DNA from: Anniella stebbinsi
Taxonomy: Eukaryota; Chordata; Lepidosauria; Squamata; Anniellidae
Assembly: GCA_029215795.1 (NCBI GenBank)
Contig: JARDYH010000002.1
Span: forward strand, 5,957,501 to 6,021,500
Direction: 5' to 3'
Length of the DNA stretch: 64,000 nt
In this document: in pieces, positions 31,415-42,449 of the stretch
How the letters are laid out: every line of letters begins with the position of its first letter
How positions within the stretch are numbered: the first letter of the stretch is position 1
Made by a program: the position numbers and the translations under genes
The notes under the pieces: generated by a model
Told to the model about the DNA's origin: nothing
What the model saw: the letters and a program-made list of their open reading frames with translations, nothing else
Databases searched by the model: none

Positions 31415-31908
31415 GGCCATGTCTACACCATGGATATTCCCTGGGTCGTCCCTGTGTGTCCAAATGATACACGGGATCCCAGGGGCAGGCAGGGACGACC
31501 ACTCCAATGTCCTTGGATAACTGGTTGCCCAGTTATCCCGAATTTTCCCATGGTCCCAGGTCCATCCTGAGGACCGCAGGCTGTATGGGCGCCATGCCTG
31601 GCTAGTCCTACCTCGCTGTGAGTATCGGGGCTCTGGAAACAGGCATAGAGCTGCACAGGGGCAGTCCGTGCCCATCGAGGGTGGCGGGGGAGCAGGCTCG
31701 GGGTGTTCCTTTTTCAAACTAGCTATTGTTGGTGGAGCGCAATTGCACTCTGTCTCCAATGATGCACAAGAAATTTGGCATCCACAATGTCCTCCTTGCC
31801 TTCCAGGACATCACACTGGGGTGTGTATGCTGGGGGATGATCCTGGAAGCAGGAAATTCCAGGATTCTCACCCTGCATCCCTGAAGGCCCTGTGAGGTAG
31901 AAAGGGCC
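31415..31908 (-). mobile_element. GGCC-CTACAC MITE, copy 6, CAA TSD
   Basis: Left GGCCATGTCTACACCATGG, right GTGAGGTAGAAAGGGCC. CAA on both sides (31412-31414 and 31909-31911). Inner blocks CCTGGGTCGTCCCTGTGTGTCC, AGTTATCCCGAATTTTCCC and GGTGGAGCGCAATTGCAC agree with the other copies. The frames over it are not genes. Confidence 0.92.
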
Positions 31909-31911
31909 CAA

Positions 31912-32985
31912 GTCGGGCAAGTGTTGGGATCCATGGACTGGTGTCCCAAGGTGGGCCTGCCGTTGAGAAATTGCTGTCTTTCAAGCCCCACCCGGACTCC
32001 CACCCCATCAAATTCTTCATTATGAAACATGTACCTCGCTCTCAGAGAACACACAGAGACACAATGCATTGTTGAATATTGCTGCTTGTCGAATCTATTC
32101 TCCTTGGTTTATATTTTTATATCAGATCTTCATTAAGTGGGCTCCGTTGTACAAAGGCTGACTCTCAATAGCAGTTATTATTATTCTCCATATAGCAATA
32201 AGCACAATTACTTCTGGATTCTTTTCTCTCCCTCCCTCCCCCCTTTTCTCTCTTTTACAGCTATACAAAGAAGCGCCTCTCAGAAGGAGCCAGGGGTCAG
32301 AAAGAGGGTTGTTACAATGTAGGCACATCGATCCATGTCATAGAAACACTAAAAGAGACAAAGGGAGTCATTGGCTGATTTGATGTGGCATGTTTCTCGG
32401 AAAGGAATGAGAGAGGAGAGCGGTCCGATGCATAAAACCAGTGACGGGAGCCCTTGCTCTAGCATTGCTTTGCAGCAAAATTGCACTGCAGTAGAAGAGC
32501 CTGGCCAATTGTTGCGCCACCCTCGGCGGACAATCCCTCTTGTTCTTTCCCTGCACTTAGTAACCCAACAATAGGTGTTGGGTTACTAAAAGTGGAATGG
32601 GTTGGGGAATGTGAGCAGGGAAAGGGAGGTTTACTGCCCAGAAAGGGACACTAGCCCTTTTTTTGCCCTGTGTTTACATCCAAATGTTTTTTGTGCAATG
32701 AAACGTAACGCACACTAAACCACAATTGCAGGGCCAGCCATGGGGGGCACTAGATGGGGAGGGGGGGCAAGTGCCTCTCCAAACAAGGCCCCTCCCCGTT
32801 GCTGAATTTGGCACACCCTTGGTATTGTAGGGAATACTGCAACCTCATCAGAAAGTTGCATGAAGGGATCAGCGTTGCAATTAGTTAACTCATGGGCATA
32901 GCTAGCCTTAGGATCTGTACAGCCTACAATGTTTTCCTGTTTCTCCCCTTCTTTCCTCTCTCTCTCTCCCTCCCTCTCTCTCTCT
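31912..32985. other. No gene recognised; (CT)n before 32986
   Basis: Unclassified. A CCTCTCTCTC run at about 32955-32984 leads directly into the next MITE. A TAACCCAACAATAGGTGTTGGGTTACT inverted repeat is visible near 32560-32588. Confidence 0.4.
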
Positions 32986-33399
32986 GGCCCTGTCTATAGG
33001 ATGGATTTATCCCGGGGTCATCCCTAGGGCATCCCTGTGCATCCACATGATGCACAGGGGATCCTGGGGGCAACTGGGGATTACCTAGGGATGACCCCGA
33101 GATAACCCTGGGAAAATGGAAAATGGGGATATCCCAGTTTTTCTGCCATCCTGGGACCTGCAACAGGCACAGAGCTGTGTGGGGTGGCTCTGTGCCCATG
33201 GGGGTGGGGGAAAATAATTTTGCCCTCCCAAGGATGGCAGGGGGACGTGAGGGGTTCCCTTATCTTTTCTGCCATGTGAGGGCTTCTCTGTTGCTTTAAA
33301 ATAAAATGATGGGTGCGACATCCCTTTCCTACCAGGATGCCACACTTCTGTTTAGAAGCTGGGGGACAATCCCAGAAGCAAGTAAGTCCAGACAGGGCC
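32986..33399 (-). mobile_element. GGCC-CTACAC MITE, copy 7
   Basis: Left GGCCCTGTCTATAGGATGG, right GTCCAGACAGGGCC. Inner blocks ATCCCCATTTTCC (inverse), GGCACAGAGCTGTGTGG and CCACACTTCTGTTTAGAAG fit the family. The flanks TCT and CCT are not a clear TSD. Confidence 0.8.
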
Positions 33400-33685
33400 C
33401 CTCTCGCTCTTTCTTTCTCCATTGCTGGGAGTACATGGTTGCTCACTCTCACTTCTGCCGGTGCTGTAGAACACAAAGAAATGGACATTACAAGAACAAA
33501 CCCTTTTGAAACTCTATGCTGTGCCTGCATTTATATATGCAAGAATAATTGTGAGAAAACTGATTTTATTTCTTCACTACAGGAAGAGTGTGGTCTCTTT
33601 TTTATCCATTTGTGTGCATGTGGACTTGGTAAATGCTCATTCCATTCTGACAGTTTTGTTTATTTTTTGTGCTAGCTTCTCGGTG
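33400..33685. other. No feature recognised
   Basis: Unclassified sequence with two overlapping short frames that have no recognisable domain. Confidence 0.35.
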
Positions 33686-33689
33686 GTGC

Positions 33690-34022
33690 CCCCCCCCCCA
33701 ATTATGGAATGATCTCTCCGACAAGGCCCACCTGGAGCCAACACTGCCAACATTGCTATCTTTTCAGCACCTGGTCAAGACTTTTCTCTTTCTCCAAGCA
33801 TTTAGCAGCATGTGATGAGTTTGAATTGATCCTGGAGCTGGGTTTTTTTTAGGTTTGCTGACAGCTCAAAATTATTTTAGATGAATATTGCCTTTGTGTA
33901 TACTGTCTGTTGTGGTTTTTTTATGGTTTTAAATTTTGTATATCATTTTTAATGTTTTAATTTTTTGTAAACTGCCCAGAGAGCTTCGGCTTTGGGGAAG
34001 TATAGAAAAAATAATAATATTA
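33690..34022 (+). mobile_element. L2-like LINE, lineage B, 3' end
   Basis: AATTATGGAATGATCTCTCCG and ACTTTTCTCTTTCTCCAAGC are the end of the ORF. ACTGCCCAGAGAGCTTCGG is the lineage-B tail, followed by A-rich AATAATAATA. Short and 5'-truncated. Confidence 0.8.
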
Positions 34023-34034
34023 ATAATAGGATTT

Positions 34035-34720
34035 CTAATAGCTATACAGGTTCAAGTTATAGTAACCAAGTTATAGCAACCAATAACTGCCAAAATACAT
34101 CATAAAAGATAATAGTGTGAAAACAAATTTATGTAGGAAATGTCATTAATTCCAAGAAACAATAGACCATATAACAGGAGGTTGTAAAATTCTGGCAGGA
34201 ATGGACTATACAGACAGACACCATGGCTGCAAAAATAAATCACCAACAACTGACAGTCAAATTCAACCTCATCAAACAACTTACACCATACTATACATAC
34301 TCACCCAAAACAATCTTGGAAAATGCAGATCATAAAATATCCTGGGACAGAACAATTCATAATAGACAAAATAATACCATTTATAGACTAAAAAGAAGAA
34401 GAAGAAACACCTCATCAACATAGCAATATCTAATGACAAAAATGATGTAAAATAAAGGAAGAGGAAAAGAGAGAGAAATATACATCACTGGCCATAGAAG
34501 TTAAAGAACTAAGGCAACAGGAAATGGTCACAATTATTCTGTTAGACACATCAGTCACCAGCATCACATCAATGTTTTGTTTTGTTTTACAGAAAAACTT
34601 CAGAAATTGGGCCTGCCAAAATACATCTACACCAACATCCAGAAAGCAGTCATACTTAAAACATGCTCAATATTCAGGAAAGTCCTGAATCAGTAAAAGG
34701 CAGCATGACTTGGCAAAGCC
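34035..34720 (+). mobile_element. R4/Dong-like LINE, C-terminal end of ORF
   Basis: Translating across frames gives the end of an R4-clade protein: LCRKCH then ETIDHITGGCKILAG (a CCHC-type finger preceding the endonuclease), MAAKINHQQLTVKFNLIKQL, PYYTYSPKTILENADHKISW, and later KLQKLGLPKYIYTNIQKAV with LKTCSIFRKVLNQ at the C-terminus. In this clade the region after the finger is a restriction-like endonuclease. Its PD...D block expected after WDRTIHNR is degraded (RQNNTIYRLK), and several stops and shifts are present. The 3' UTR probably runs on towards 34900. Assignment is from my knowledge of the clade, not from a search. Confidence 0.75.
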
Positions 34721-34724
34721 CGTC

Positions 34725-34912
34725 ATGTCCTTCTAGAAAAACCACCATGAGTGAGAAAAGAGAGAAGAAGTAGAAGAATTTTTAACAGGAGGCAGCAATA
34801 CCAAATTAATCCCATCTGGTTTCACGTTAAAACAATAACTAAAGTTGCTTAAAAACCAATTAAAATGCAAATAAATAAGTAAAAAACAACACAATGTATC
34901 CATTACTCAATG

Positions 34913-34950
<38 letters not shown>

Positions 34951-35470
34951 GGTTAAAATATCTAAAGGCAACAGTGCAAAAATGTGCTACAGTTTTAAAA
35001 TTATATTTAAAAAAACATTATACAGTAGCAGATCACAACATAAAGGCCAGCTGGAGATGTGTGTATGTGTGTGTGTGTACTCATACATTCTTTACTGGCT
35101 AAAGAGAGGGAACCCAGATTCCCCAATGAGAGGGAACTTGACTAATCTCCAATGGCGGGAGTTGCGTCACCAGCCCCATTTCTCATATGTGCCCACCTGG
35201 CATCACACAGGAACAGCGCAGAGCACCTGTAACATTCATCTTGAACTTGCAATGGTAGCACTGCCCTTCATCCGTCTCCCCATAACCACGAGGTTATAAA
35301 TAAATAGCAGCCAAGGTTTGATAACCTGGAAAAAATAATCCCAACATGTGAGCTTCTCGTAACTTTGGCCGCTTAGCTAATCATGGGGTGATACATTTCC
35401 CTTTGTTTTCCCATTCACCAGATTTATCCTGACTCTGGATATATTTCTATTTCAACACATTAATTTTTTC
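34725..35470. other. Unclassified; (TCA)n at 34913-34950
   Basis: Holds a (TCA)n tract of about 12 units that yields a poly-Ser frame, and a short (GT)n near 35061-35079. No gene is supported. Confidence 0.45.
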
Positions 35471-35473
35471 ATA

Positions 35474-35825
35474 GGTGTAGAGGGAGGGAGGGAGCGAGGG
35501 AGGGAGGGAGGGAGGGAGCGAGGGAGGGCGTTCCCGAAAGTACCTAATACACACCATTGGCACACACAGAGGGAGGGAGGGAGGGTGATCCTGGAAGTAC
35601 CTAATACACACCATCGGTGCACAGGGAGGGAGAGCAATCCTGGAAGTACCTAATGCACACCATTGGCACACACGGAGCGAGGGAGGGCGATCCTAGAAGT
35701 ACCTAATACACACCATTGGTGCACAGGAAGGGAGGGCGATCCTGGAAGTACCTAATACACACCATTGGTGCGCAGGGACCAGCCGGGGACCATCCCAGGC
35801 AAACAGCCTGGTGTAGAAATGGAGT
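35474..35825 (+). mobile_element. GGCC-CTACAC MITE, copy 8, rearranged by an inner tandem repeat
   Basis: Starts near GGTGTAGAGGGAGGGAGG and ends with GCCTGGTGTAGAAATGGAG. Between about 35530 and 35780 it carries five copies of a unit of roughly 60 bases with GAAGTACCTAATACACACCAT. The outermost left bases are lost. The tandem unit is not seen in the other copies. Confidence 0.8.
35530..35782. repeat. Tandem repeat, five units of about 60 bp
   Basis: AAGTACCTAATACACACCAT (third unit AATGCACACC) recurs at about 35537, 35597, 35643, 35697 and 35746, with spacing of about 46-60. GGAGGGCGATCCT lies between units. Confidence 0.85.
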
Positions 35826-35829
35826 CAGC

Positions 35830-37050
35830 AGAACCAAAAGGGCTCCTTGGAGATTGTGCCTGTCCTCCGCAGCCAGGAGTTGTATCCCCCCCCTCCTGTT
35901 TTCTCTCCTGATGCGAAAAATCACATTTTGGAGAACACTTTCTGTACACAACATTTTTCTTCCTCTCTTCTCTCTATCCGCACCACCTGCTTCAGGAAAT
36001 ATATATTTCCCACACACTGCTCAAATGAACTAATCTATTTTCACTATGTGTCCTTTTTGGCAAAATATCTGCAGTATTTTCTTTCATAAAGACAAATTCC
36101 ATTCTTATCTGAGTCTTTCTCCCCACCACCACCACCACCACGTCCACCTTGTTTTATTAATAATAATAAAAAAAATGATCTTCAGTTTCTGTTTTGAGGA
36201 AGAGGGGAGGAAACTAAAACTAAGAAGCGTAGAAAAATAAAATAGGAGAATTACATGGATTCAGAGCCATTGAAGGAATCAGAGTTTTAAAGGAATGTGG
36301 AAATATTATGGTTATGTGGTTTGAGATCAAGCAGTACACAACCAGAATTTTTTAATAATTTGGGACACAGTCCTTTGGATCAGATACCTGCTAGATGGAT
36401 GGTTCTGATCTCAAAGATTTCTGTCCATCTTAAGCTTTGCCAGGAAGAAAGTTGCAAGGTGAGAGGAATGACAGAAGCTTCCCCCACTGCTTCCGGTTCC
36501 TCCTTAAACACATTTAAAGTTAGACAGGCCCCTGAGCCCATGTCACCCATCTTTACCTTGCTGTAAGTGGAGGGGCAGGAGCTGAGAGGCTCATAGCACT
36601 GGTGGTTCAACCTCCTTTCTCCTCTTTGCCCGGTGTCCTGCCCCCAAAATGCCAATTTTTCTCTTCACTTGAATTTGTGATGCAGATTTCGGAAGAAGGA
36701 GCCAGCATGGAGGCTTCCATGGCAACTACGAAAGTGGAGGCAATTGGATCTCTTCTTCTGAGCTCAACAATCTGTCAGCACCCTGACGTATCCTATGGCC
36801 CTTCAGATGATGTCTAGCGGGCCATAGGATTGCTCTCTTTTTCCTGTGTTCAATGGAGCGATCTTGCTGAATTTGAGGAGGTCCATCTCTGAATGGAGGA
36901 CTACCTGGAAACTCTAGCAGACCCAAAAACACATGCAGGCAGTGGCTGGGAATCCTGAGCTCCAGAAGGCCCTGCCACTTATGTCCATGGTTACCACCTG
37001 CCTTCCCCCTGGAACGCTGGGTCATGTTACTTTTCCTCAATGCCCCAAAG
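35830..37050. other. No gene recognised; (CCA)n near 36123-36140
   Basis: Unclassified sequence. The 104-residue minus frame at 35703-36017 overlaps the MITE and has no known domain. Confidence 0.35.
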
Positions 37051-37054
37051 CAAC

Positions 37055-37188
37055 GTGATTTATTTATTTATTTATTTATTTCATTTATATACTGCCCCAT
37101 AGCTAAAGCTCTCTGGGTAGTTTACAAAAATTAAAAGATTGAACACTAAAAAGACAATATACAAAATCAGGGGCATTGTGGGAAATTA
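37055..37188 (-). mobile_element. L2-like LINE, lineage B, tail, antisense
   Basis: (TTTA)n, then TCATTTATATACTGCCCCAT and AGCTAAAGCTCTCTGGGTAG, the inverse of the lineage-B tail. Confidence 0.8.
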
Positions 37189-37189
37189 A

Positions 37190-37495
37190 AACACTGTCTC
37201 ACATAATTACAATGACTCGATTCCACTTAACTGACACAAATTTGTCTTCCTTGACCTTACTTTACCATCTAGACTGGGCTCCCTTGGCTCAGATTTGGCC
37301 CTGGTTTCCTCAGTGAGTCCCAGGGAACAGCAGAATGGGGCGTAGCCTACAGTCAAATTTGCACAAATTGATCAGGATTTTTTGCAAATTGTGGCACCCG
37401 TGAGGGGAAAATGTGCAAGGAACATTCCCGGGGTTGGGGAAAATGCTCGCAACTGGGCTCGCAATGCAAATCAAGTCATCCATGCTGCGGAACTC
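37190..37495. other. No feature recognised
   Basis: Unclassified; contains AAATTTGCACAAATTGATC near 37358-37376, a word of the hAT-related fragments. Confidence 0.35.
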
Positions 37496-37496
37496 T

Positions 37497-37934
37497 GGCC
37501 CTTTCTACTCGTAAGGGTGTAGAGGGAGGAAGGAGGGAGGGTCGCGGACTTACCTGCTTCCGCGATCCTTCTGTGTCCAAATGGAAGTGTGACCTCCCGG
37601 AAGAGAAGAGGGACGTCACTCTCTTTGCGCCCACCAGGTTGTGGCTTTTTTTGGAGCCGGAGCCAGGAGCACAATTGTGCTCCAAACAAAAGTAAGTAAA
37701 AAAGAAAAGCCCCGAACCTTCTCCCCCCTACCCGGATGCCTCTGGACTCCCCCCGGCCTGGCTCCTTCCCTCTTGCTGACCTCTGCTACTCACGGGGAGG
37801 AGGGAAGAAGTCTCGGTTATCCCGGGGCAATGGAGGGGTCGTCCCTGCCTGCTCTCAGGATCCTCTGTGCATGAGTTGGTTGCACTGGGATGACACAGGG
37901 ATGACCCTGGGAAAAAAGGGCCAGTGTCAAGTCA
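37497..37934 (+). mobile_element. GGCC-CTACAC MITE, copy 9
   Basis: Left GGCCCTTTCTACTCGTAAG then GGTGTAGAGGGAGG. Inner blocks GAAGTGTGACCTCCCGGAAG, AGCACAATTGTGCTCC and GGTTATCCCGGGGCAATGG match the copies at 46532 and 59905. The right end is decayed (GGGCCAGTGTCAAGTC). Confidence 0.82.
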
Positions 37935-37939
37935 AAAAA

Positions 37940-38810
37940 GAACTGGATTTTGCAGTGATGGATATCCCTTGTTATGTCAGGTATGTAGAATCTGGTCAGT
38001 GTAAGTACAGTAGGCACAGCAGGCTAACCCCTCTTATGTAAAAGTCATCTGAAACAGGAAGTTCCTTAGGGCTAGCCAGGGGTACTGTGAGTTGCAGTCC
38101 AACTCATCTGGGGACACCAGGTTGGGGGAGGCTACTCGATGTGGCGTAAACACCCTCCCCCCCCAAGGGATGCTTCACAATCGTATTTTGCCTCAATTTT
38201 GTACTGCTTTTCATTGCTTCCTCAGCTGGACAAGACTTCCACTTTCCAAACGGGGGTGGGGGAAGAAAGTCATATCAAACAATGACGGATTTCACAACCC
38301 CCTTTCCTGAGCAGCGGAGAGAAAAGAAACATTTTCAAGTGTCTTTTCAAGGGGAGAAAAGGAAGAACTGAGATGAATACCTGACAAGAAGGGCTGCTGA
38401 ACTGCCGCTGGTGTTATTAGAGGCATGGGCCTGCGATTTTGTAAATGTAAGGTAAGGACTTTCTTTGCACCGAAGCAGACAGGCATTAATGTCTGAAGCA
38501 CATCCAGTTTAATAACTTGTGGATAGCTCAGTAGACAGCATCTGTCTTCCTCTGTGGGATGCCAGCGAAACAGGTAGACACAGTCACACTTCAGCGGTGA
38601 GAGGAACAACCTTCAAAATCTCCACCACTGCCTTTGAAATGAAGAGAAACTCGGCTAAAGGAGACGATGAACGGGGAAAGGCTATGAAGACAAACGGAAC
38701 GGAGGTTTGCATTCAGAAACAGGAGCAAAATGAAGAGCTGCTACGTGGTTGAAACGAGCACCAATGTGCCTTCCATTGACATATATTTGGGACATCTGTT
38801 GGAAAAACCA
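37940..38810. other. Mostly unclassified; CTACAACTCC MITE fragment near 38090
   Basis: GTGAGTTGCAGTCCAACTCATC and GACACCAGGTTGGGGGAGG (38088-38125) belong to the old hAT-like MITE. The rest, about 38290-38760, is not repetitive to my eye and not clearly coding. Confidence 0.4.
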
Positions 38811-38814
38811 AAAG

Positions 38815-39472
38815 GAGGAGAGCATCCAAATCAGGACAAAGAAATAAATAAATAAAGGGGGGGGGGGGAGAGAAGCAGGTTCTCAGGATGCTAAAATGCT
38901 TTATTTCAAAGCCCAATGCGTTTCGTCCCATGTAGTTTTTAAAGGCCTTTTTTCAGGGGGTTGTAATATTAAGAATGCGTTAAATTATGTTTGAAGGGAT
39001 CACACACAGATAAATTAATATACATGTTTAAAGGTTAGCTGGGCACATTGCCACGAAGTCCTATGCCCATATGTAAGATATATATATATATATATATATA
39101 TATTACAATATGATGGCTCTGGGGCCTGTCACTGCTACATGAAAGCACCTGGCAGAGCCACAAAAAATGAAAAAAAAAAAGGAAAAATTAAGGAAAGAAA
39201 AAAATGAATTAGAATACAAGGAGGGTCAGTCGCCAGTAATTATCATAGGAGATCATCTTGTTAGGAGTATTTCTGCAGACATCTCTTATCAAGTAAGAAT
39301 CTGTATATTATACTTTTTGTAAAAATGCTTTTATATGATTTATACAAGTTTTAATGTGTAATGTGGACAGGCCCCAGAGCCTTCATATTGTAATAATATA
39401 TATATATATATATTAAAAAATAACTTACATATGGGCATGGGCTTTTGTGGCAATGTGCCTAGCTAACCTATA

Positions 39473-39510
<38 letters not shown>

Positions 39511-39690
39511 GTGTGTTATCCCTTCAAACATAATTTAAAGATTTTTTTAATATTACACCCCCCTGAAGAAGGCCTTAAAACACTACACAGGATGAAACAC
39601 ATTGGGCTTTGAAATAAAGTGTTTTAGCATCCTGAGGACATCCATTGGAGACTATTTTCTCCTCTCGCCCCCCCCCCCCCCAAAAAAACA
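38815..39690. mobile_element. Large inverted-repeat element with AATAAAG ends
   Basis: Two arms of about 270 bp face each other: 38870-39135 and 39365-39640. Matched blocks are GGATGCTAAAATGCTTTATTT with TAAAGTGTTTTAGCATCC, CAAAGCCCAATGCGTTTCG with GAAACACATTGGGCTTTG, TTGAAGGGATCACACACAG with CTGTGTGTTATCCCTTCAA, and GGGGCCTGTCAC with GTGGACAGGCCCC. Each arm has an (AT)n tract (39078-39103; 39400-39413 and 39478-39508). The 230-bp centre has no recognised coding. A collapsed copy lies at 17270-17425. Terminal repeats in inverted orientation occur in Penelope-like elements and in foldback transposons; I cannot decide between them. Confidence 0.7.
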
Positions 39691-39719
39691 CCTGACAGGA
39701 AACATCAGCCTGGCAGGAA

Positions 39720-39849
39720 GGCCTTCTCTACTGTAGATATCTGCACATTTGCAGAACCTGCATGATTTGATCTGCTGAGGAATCCGCGGGTCAGATTCAT
39801 AGACATCCGAAGCCATTTGAATCTGTAGTGGATGTCTCCAACATCCCTA
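39720..39849. repeat. hAT-type element, right end only
   Basis: CATTTGCAGAACCTGCATG, GACATCCGAAGCCATTTGAA and TCCAACATCCCTA form a right end related to 49315-49556. No left end was found. Confidence 0.45.
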
Positions 39850-40009
39850 AACACATGACATCATCGCACAGGTAGGCCACATGAAAATAACCAATCAGAA
39901 AGGGGGCACATAATGTGGTGGCACTTGATGTCAGGCCACACAATTTGATTTCAAACTATATCTCCCAAGATGTACCTTGAAATTGTGAATGCACAAAAAA
40001 TTAGAACTA

Positions 40010-40420
40010 TAGAATAGTAGAGCTGGAAGGGGCCTGTAAGGCCATTGAGTGCAACCCCTTGCTCAATGCAAGAATACACCTTAAAGCATCCCTGACAGAT
40101 GGCCGTCCAGCTGCCTCTTGAAGGCCTCTAGTGTGGGAGAGCCCACCACCTCCCTAGGTCATTGGTTCCATTGTTGTATTGCTCTAACAGTCAGGAAGTT
40201 TTTCCTAATGTCCAGCTGGAATCTGGCTTCCTGTAACTTGAGCCCATTGTTCCACGTCCTGCACTCTGGGTTGATCGAGAAGAGATCCTGGCCCTCCTCT
40301 GTGTGACAACCTTTCAAGTCCTTGAAAAGTGCTATCATGTCTCCCCTCAGTCTTCTCTTCTCCAGGCTAAACATGCCCAGTTCTTTCAGCCTCTCCTCAT
40401 AGGGCTTTGTTTCCACAATG
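40010..40420 (-). mobile_element. CR1 LINE, 3' end, antisense
   Basis: The tail ATAGAATAGTAGAGCTGGAAG starts the copy on the plus strand. The minus strand encodes the last part of the CR1 protein, ETKPYEERLKELGMFSLEKR, RGDMIALFKDLKGC and QEARFQLDIRKNFLTVRA, over 40159-40416. It is cut off 5' at about 40416. By eye it is over 90 percent identical to the copy at 54222-55143. Confidence 0.9.
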
Positions 40421-40424
40421 TGTA

Positions 40425-41100
40425 TACATGGAGTGAGATTTCATATTAACGGAGAACTCTTGTCTAAGCAGAGATGGAGAAATTCATTATTTTCTGAGTC
40501 AATAATGTATTCACTTTGGGTATGTTCGCCCATGACTAAGCATCACCTGGTGCTTGCATTCTTATCATTTGGCACCAGGCTACATCCATCATATTCTTCT
40601 GATCTTTTAATTAACACAAATGGTTTAATTGGCTTTATCCGGGTGCATGTGTGTTTTGTTTTGAAACATCGTGTGCTCGTTTCGTAGAATTGTACAGATT
40701 TTTGAATTATATTTTATTACACTTCGGTTTTGCATTTTTGTTTTAATTGTTGTGATTTTAACCTTTGTTTTAAACTGACTTGGGATTTTCTTCCCCCCCC
40801 CCAAATATTATTGGGCAAAATCCAATGGAGTGCTTATGCCCCCATCCATTTCCTTACACTCCACAATTTCCCTTCTGCATGACGTAGTTCCTTCTGATTC
40901 CGTTGTGCAAATCAGAATGACTACTTATGCAAACGAGATTTAGTGCTTCCTAGAGGAAGCCCTGAAACAAGCAAAAACACTTATTTCTGGAAGGAGGCGG
41001 GTCACTGGAGCTCCCTTATGTGACCTGCCTCCTCCCAGAAATTTGCATTTCTATTCATTTGCTCAGAAGTCGTAAATTGACATGGAGTGTCATCACACGA
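40425..41100. other. No feature recognised
   Basis: Unclassified. About 40420-40680 could hold unique sequence; no gene is supported. Confidence 0.35.
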
Positions 41101-41104
41101 GTGA

Positions 41105-42445
41105 AAATCAGATTGATTGATTGATTGATTGATTGATTTAAACATTTATATCCCATCCTATATCACAAGGATCTCAAGGCGGCGTAGAGATAAAATCATA
41201 CGTATAAAATACAATAAATAGACAATTCTAAAATAAATTTAACCAATCATATATTAAAACCAATACAAAATCTTAAAGCTGTAAAATCCAATTTAAACAA
41301 GACAGAGTGCAGGCTGGTGGATTTAGCCATCAAAGCTTCATGAAAAAGCCATGTCTTAACCTGGCGCCGAAATGAAGCCAGTACCATTGCCAGTTGGGCC
41401 TCCAGGGGGAGGGCATTCCACAGCCAGGGTGCCACCACAGAGAAAGCCCTCTCCCATGCCCCACCATAGTGTAAATCTCATGTTGGTGGGGCACGGAGAA
41501 GGGCTGCTCTGACAGATCTCAGGTCTCGGGCAGGCAGACATAGGGAGAGGCGCTCCCTCAAGTATTCAGGTCCCAAGACATTTAGGGTTTTAAACGTCAT
41601 TACCAACGCCTTGAATTCCGACCGGAAACATATTGGCAGCCAGTGCAATTCCTGTAAGACCGGTGTTATATGGTCTCTGTGAGACGTTCCACTCAGCAGT
41701 CTAGATGCTGCATTTTGCACTAGCTGTAGCTCCCGAGTTGTCTTCAAGGGCAGCCCCATGTACAGTGCATTACAGTAGTCTAATTGGGAAGTTACTAGTG
41801 CATGTATTACTGTAGCTAGGTTATCCCTGTCCAGGAAAGGCTGTAGCTGATGGATTAGCCAAAGCTGACCCCAAGTACTCCAGACCATGGAGTCCACCTG
41901 GGCCTCCAGCGACAAGGATGGATCTAGTTACACACCTGCTCCTTCAGAGGGAGTGCAGCACCATCTGGAATAGGTCACTTACCCAATTCCCAGACTCGGG
42001 AACCACCAATTAACAGAGCTTCCATCTCATCAGGATTCAGCTTCAGTTTATTAGCCCTCATCCAGCCCATTACAGCCTCCAGGCACTGGTCCAGCAGATT
42101 CCGACAACAAGGGGAAATAGAGCTGAGTATCAACAGAATACTGATGGCACCCAGTCCCCAAACCCCTAATGACCTCTCCCAGTGGCTTCATATAGACGTT
42201 GAATAGTATGGGGGATAGAATAAAGCCCTGTGGCACACTGCAGCTCAATAGTCATCGGTGGAACTGGTATCCCCCAATGCCTCTCTCTGGAATCGGCACT
42301 GCGAGTCGGAGCAGAACCACTGTAACACTGCTCCTCCTACTCCCATCTCACAGAGCCAATCCAGTAAGATACCATGATCAATGGCATCAAATGCTGCCGA
42401 GAGAGCCAGGAAGATCAACAGGGTAGCACTCCCCATCTTTCACTC
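41105..42445 (-). mobile_element. L2-like LINE, lineage C, 3' 1.3 kb, antisense
   Basis: Starts with (GATT)n and ACATTTATATCCCATCCTAT, CAAGGATCTCAAGGCGGCG (the lineage-C tail, inverse). On the minus strand, pieces of the ORF read AALDAIDHG-like FDAIDHGILLDWLCEMGVGG (RT motif A), CSVPQGFILSPILFNVYMKPL (motif B), then LVTSQLDYCNALYMGLPLKT, LQLVQNAASRLLSGTSHRDH and LHWLPICFRSEFKAL. Frames shift at several points (about 42050, 42245, 41480), and the YADD box reads YSVD, so the catalytic motif is lost. It ends 5' near 42445 in text TTCACTCGGAGTAGG. Confidence 0.85.
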
Positions 42446-42449
42446 GGAG

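Noticed and set aside
34910..35299. Poly-serine ORF
   Set aside because: Encoded by a (TCA)n microsatellite; nothing protein-like follows.
35474..35825. Tandem units as a possible CRISPR array
   Set aside because: The units vary in both 'repeat' and 'spacer', this is a vertebrate genome, and the array lies in a MITE.
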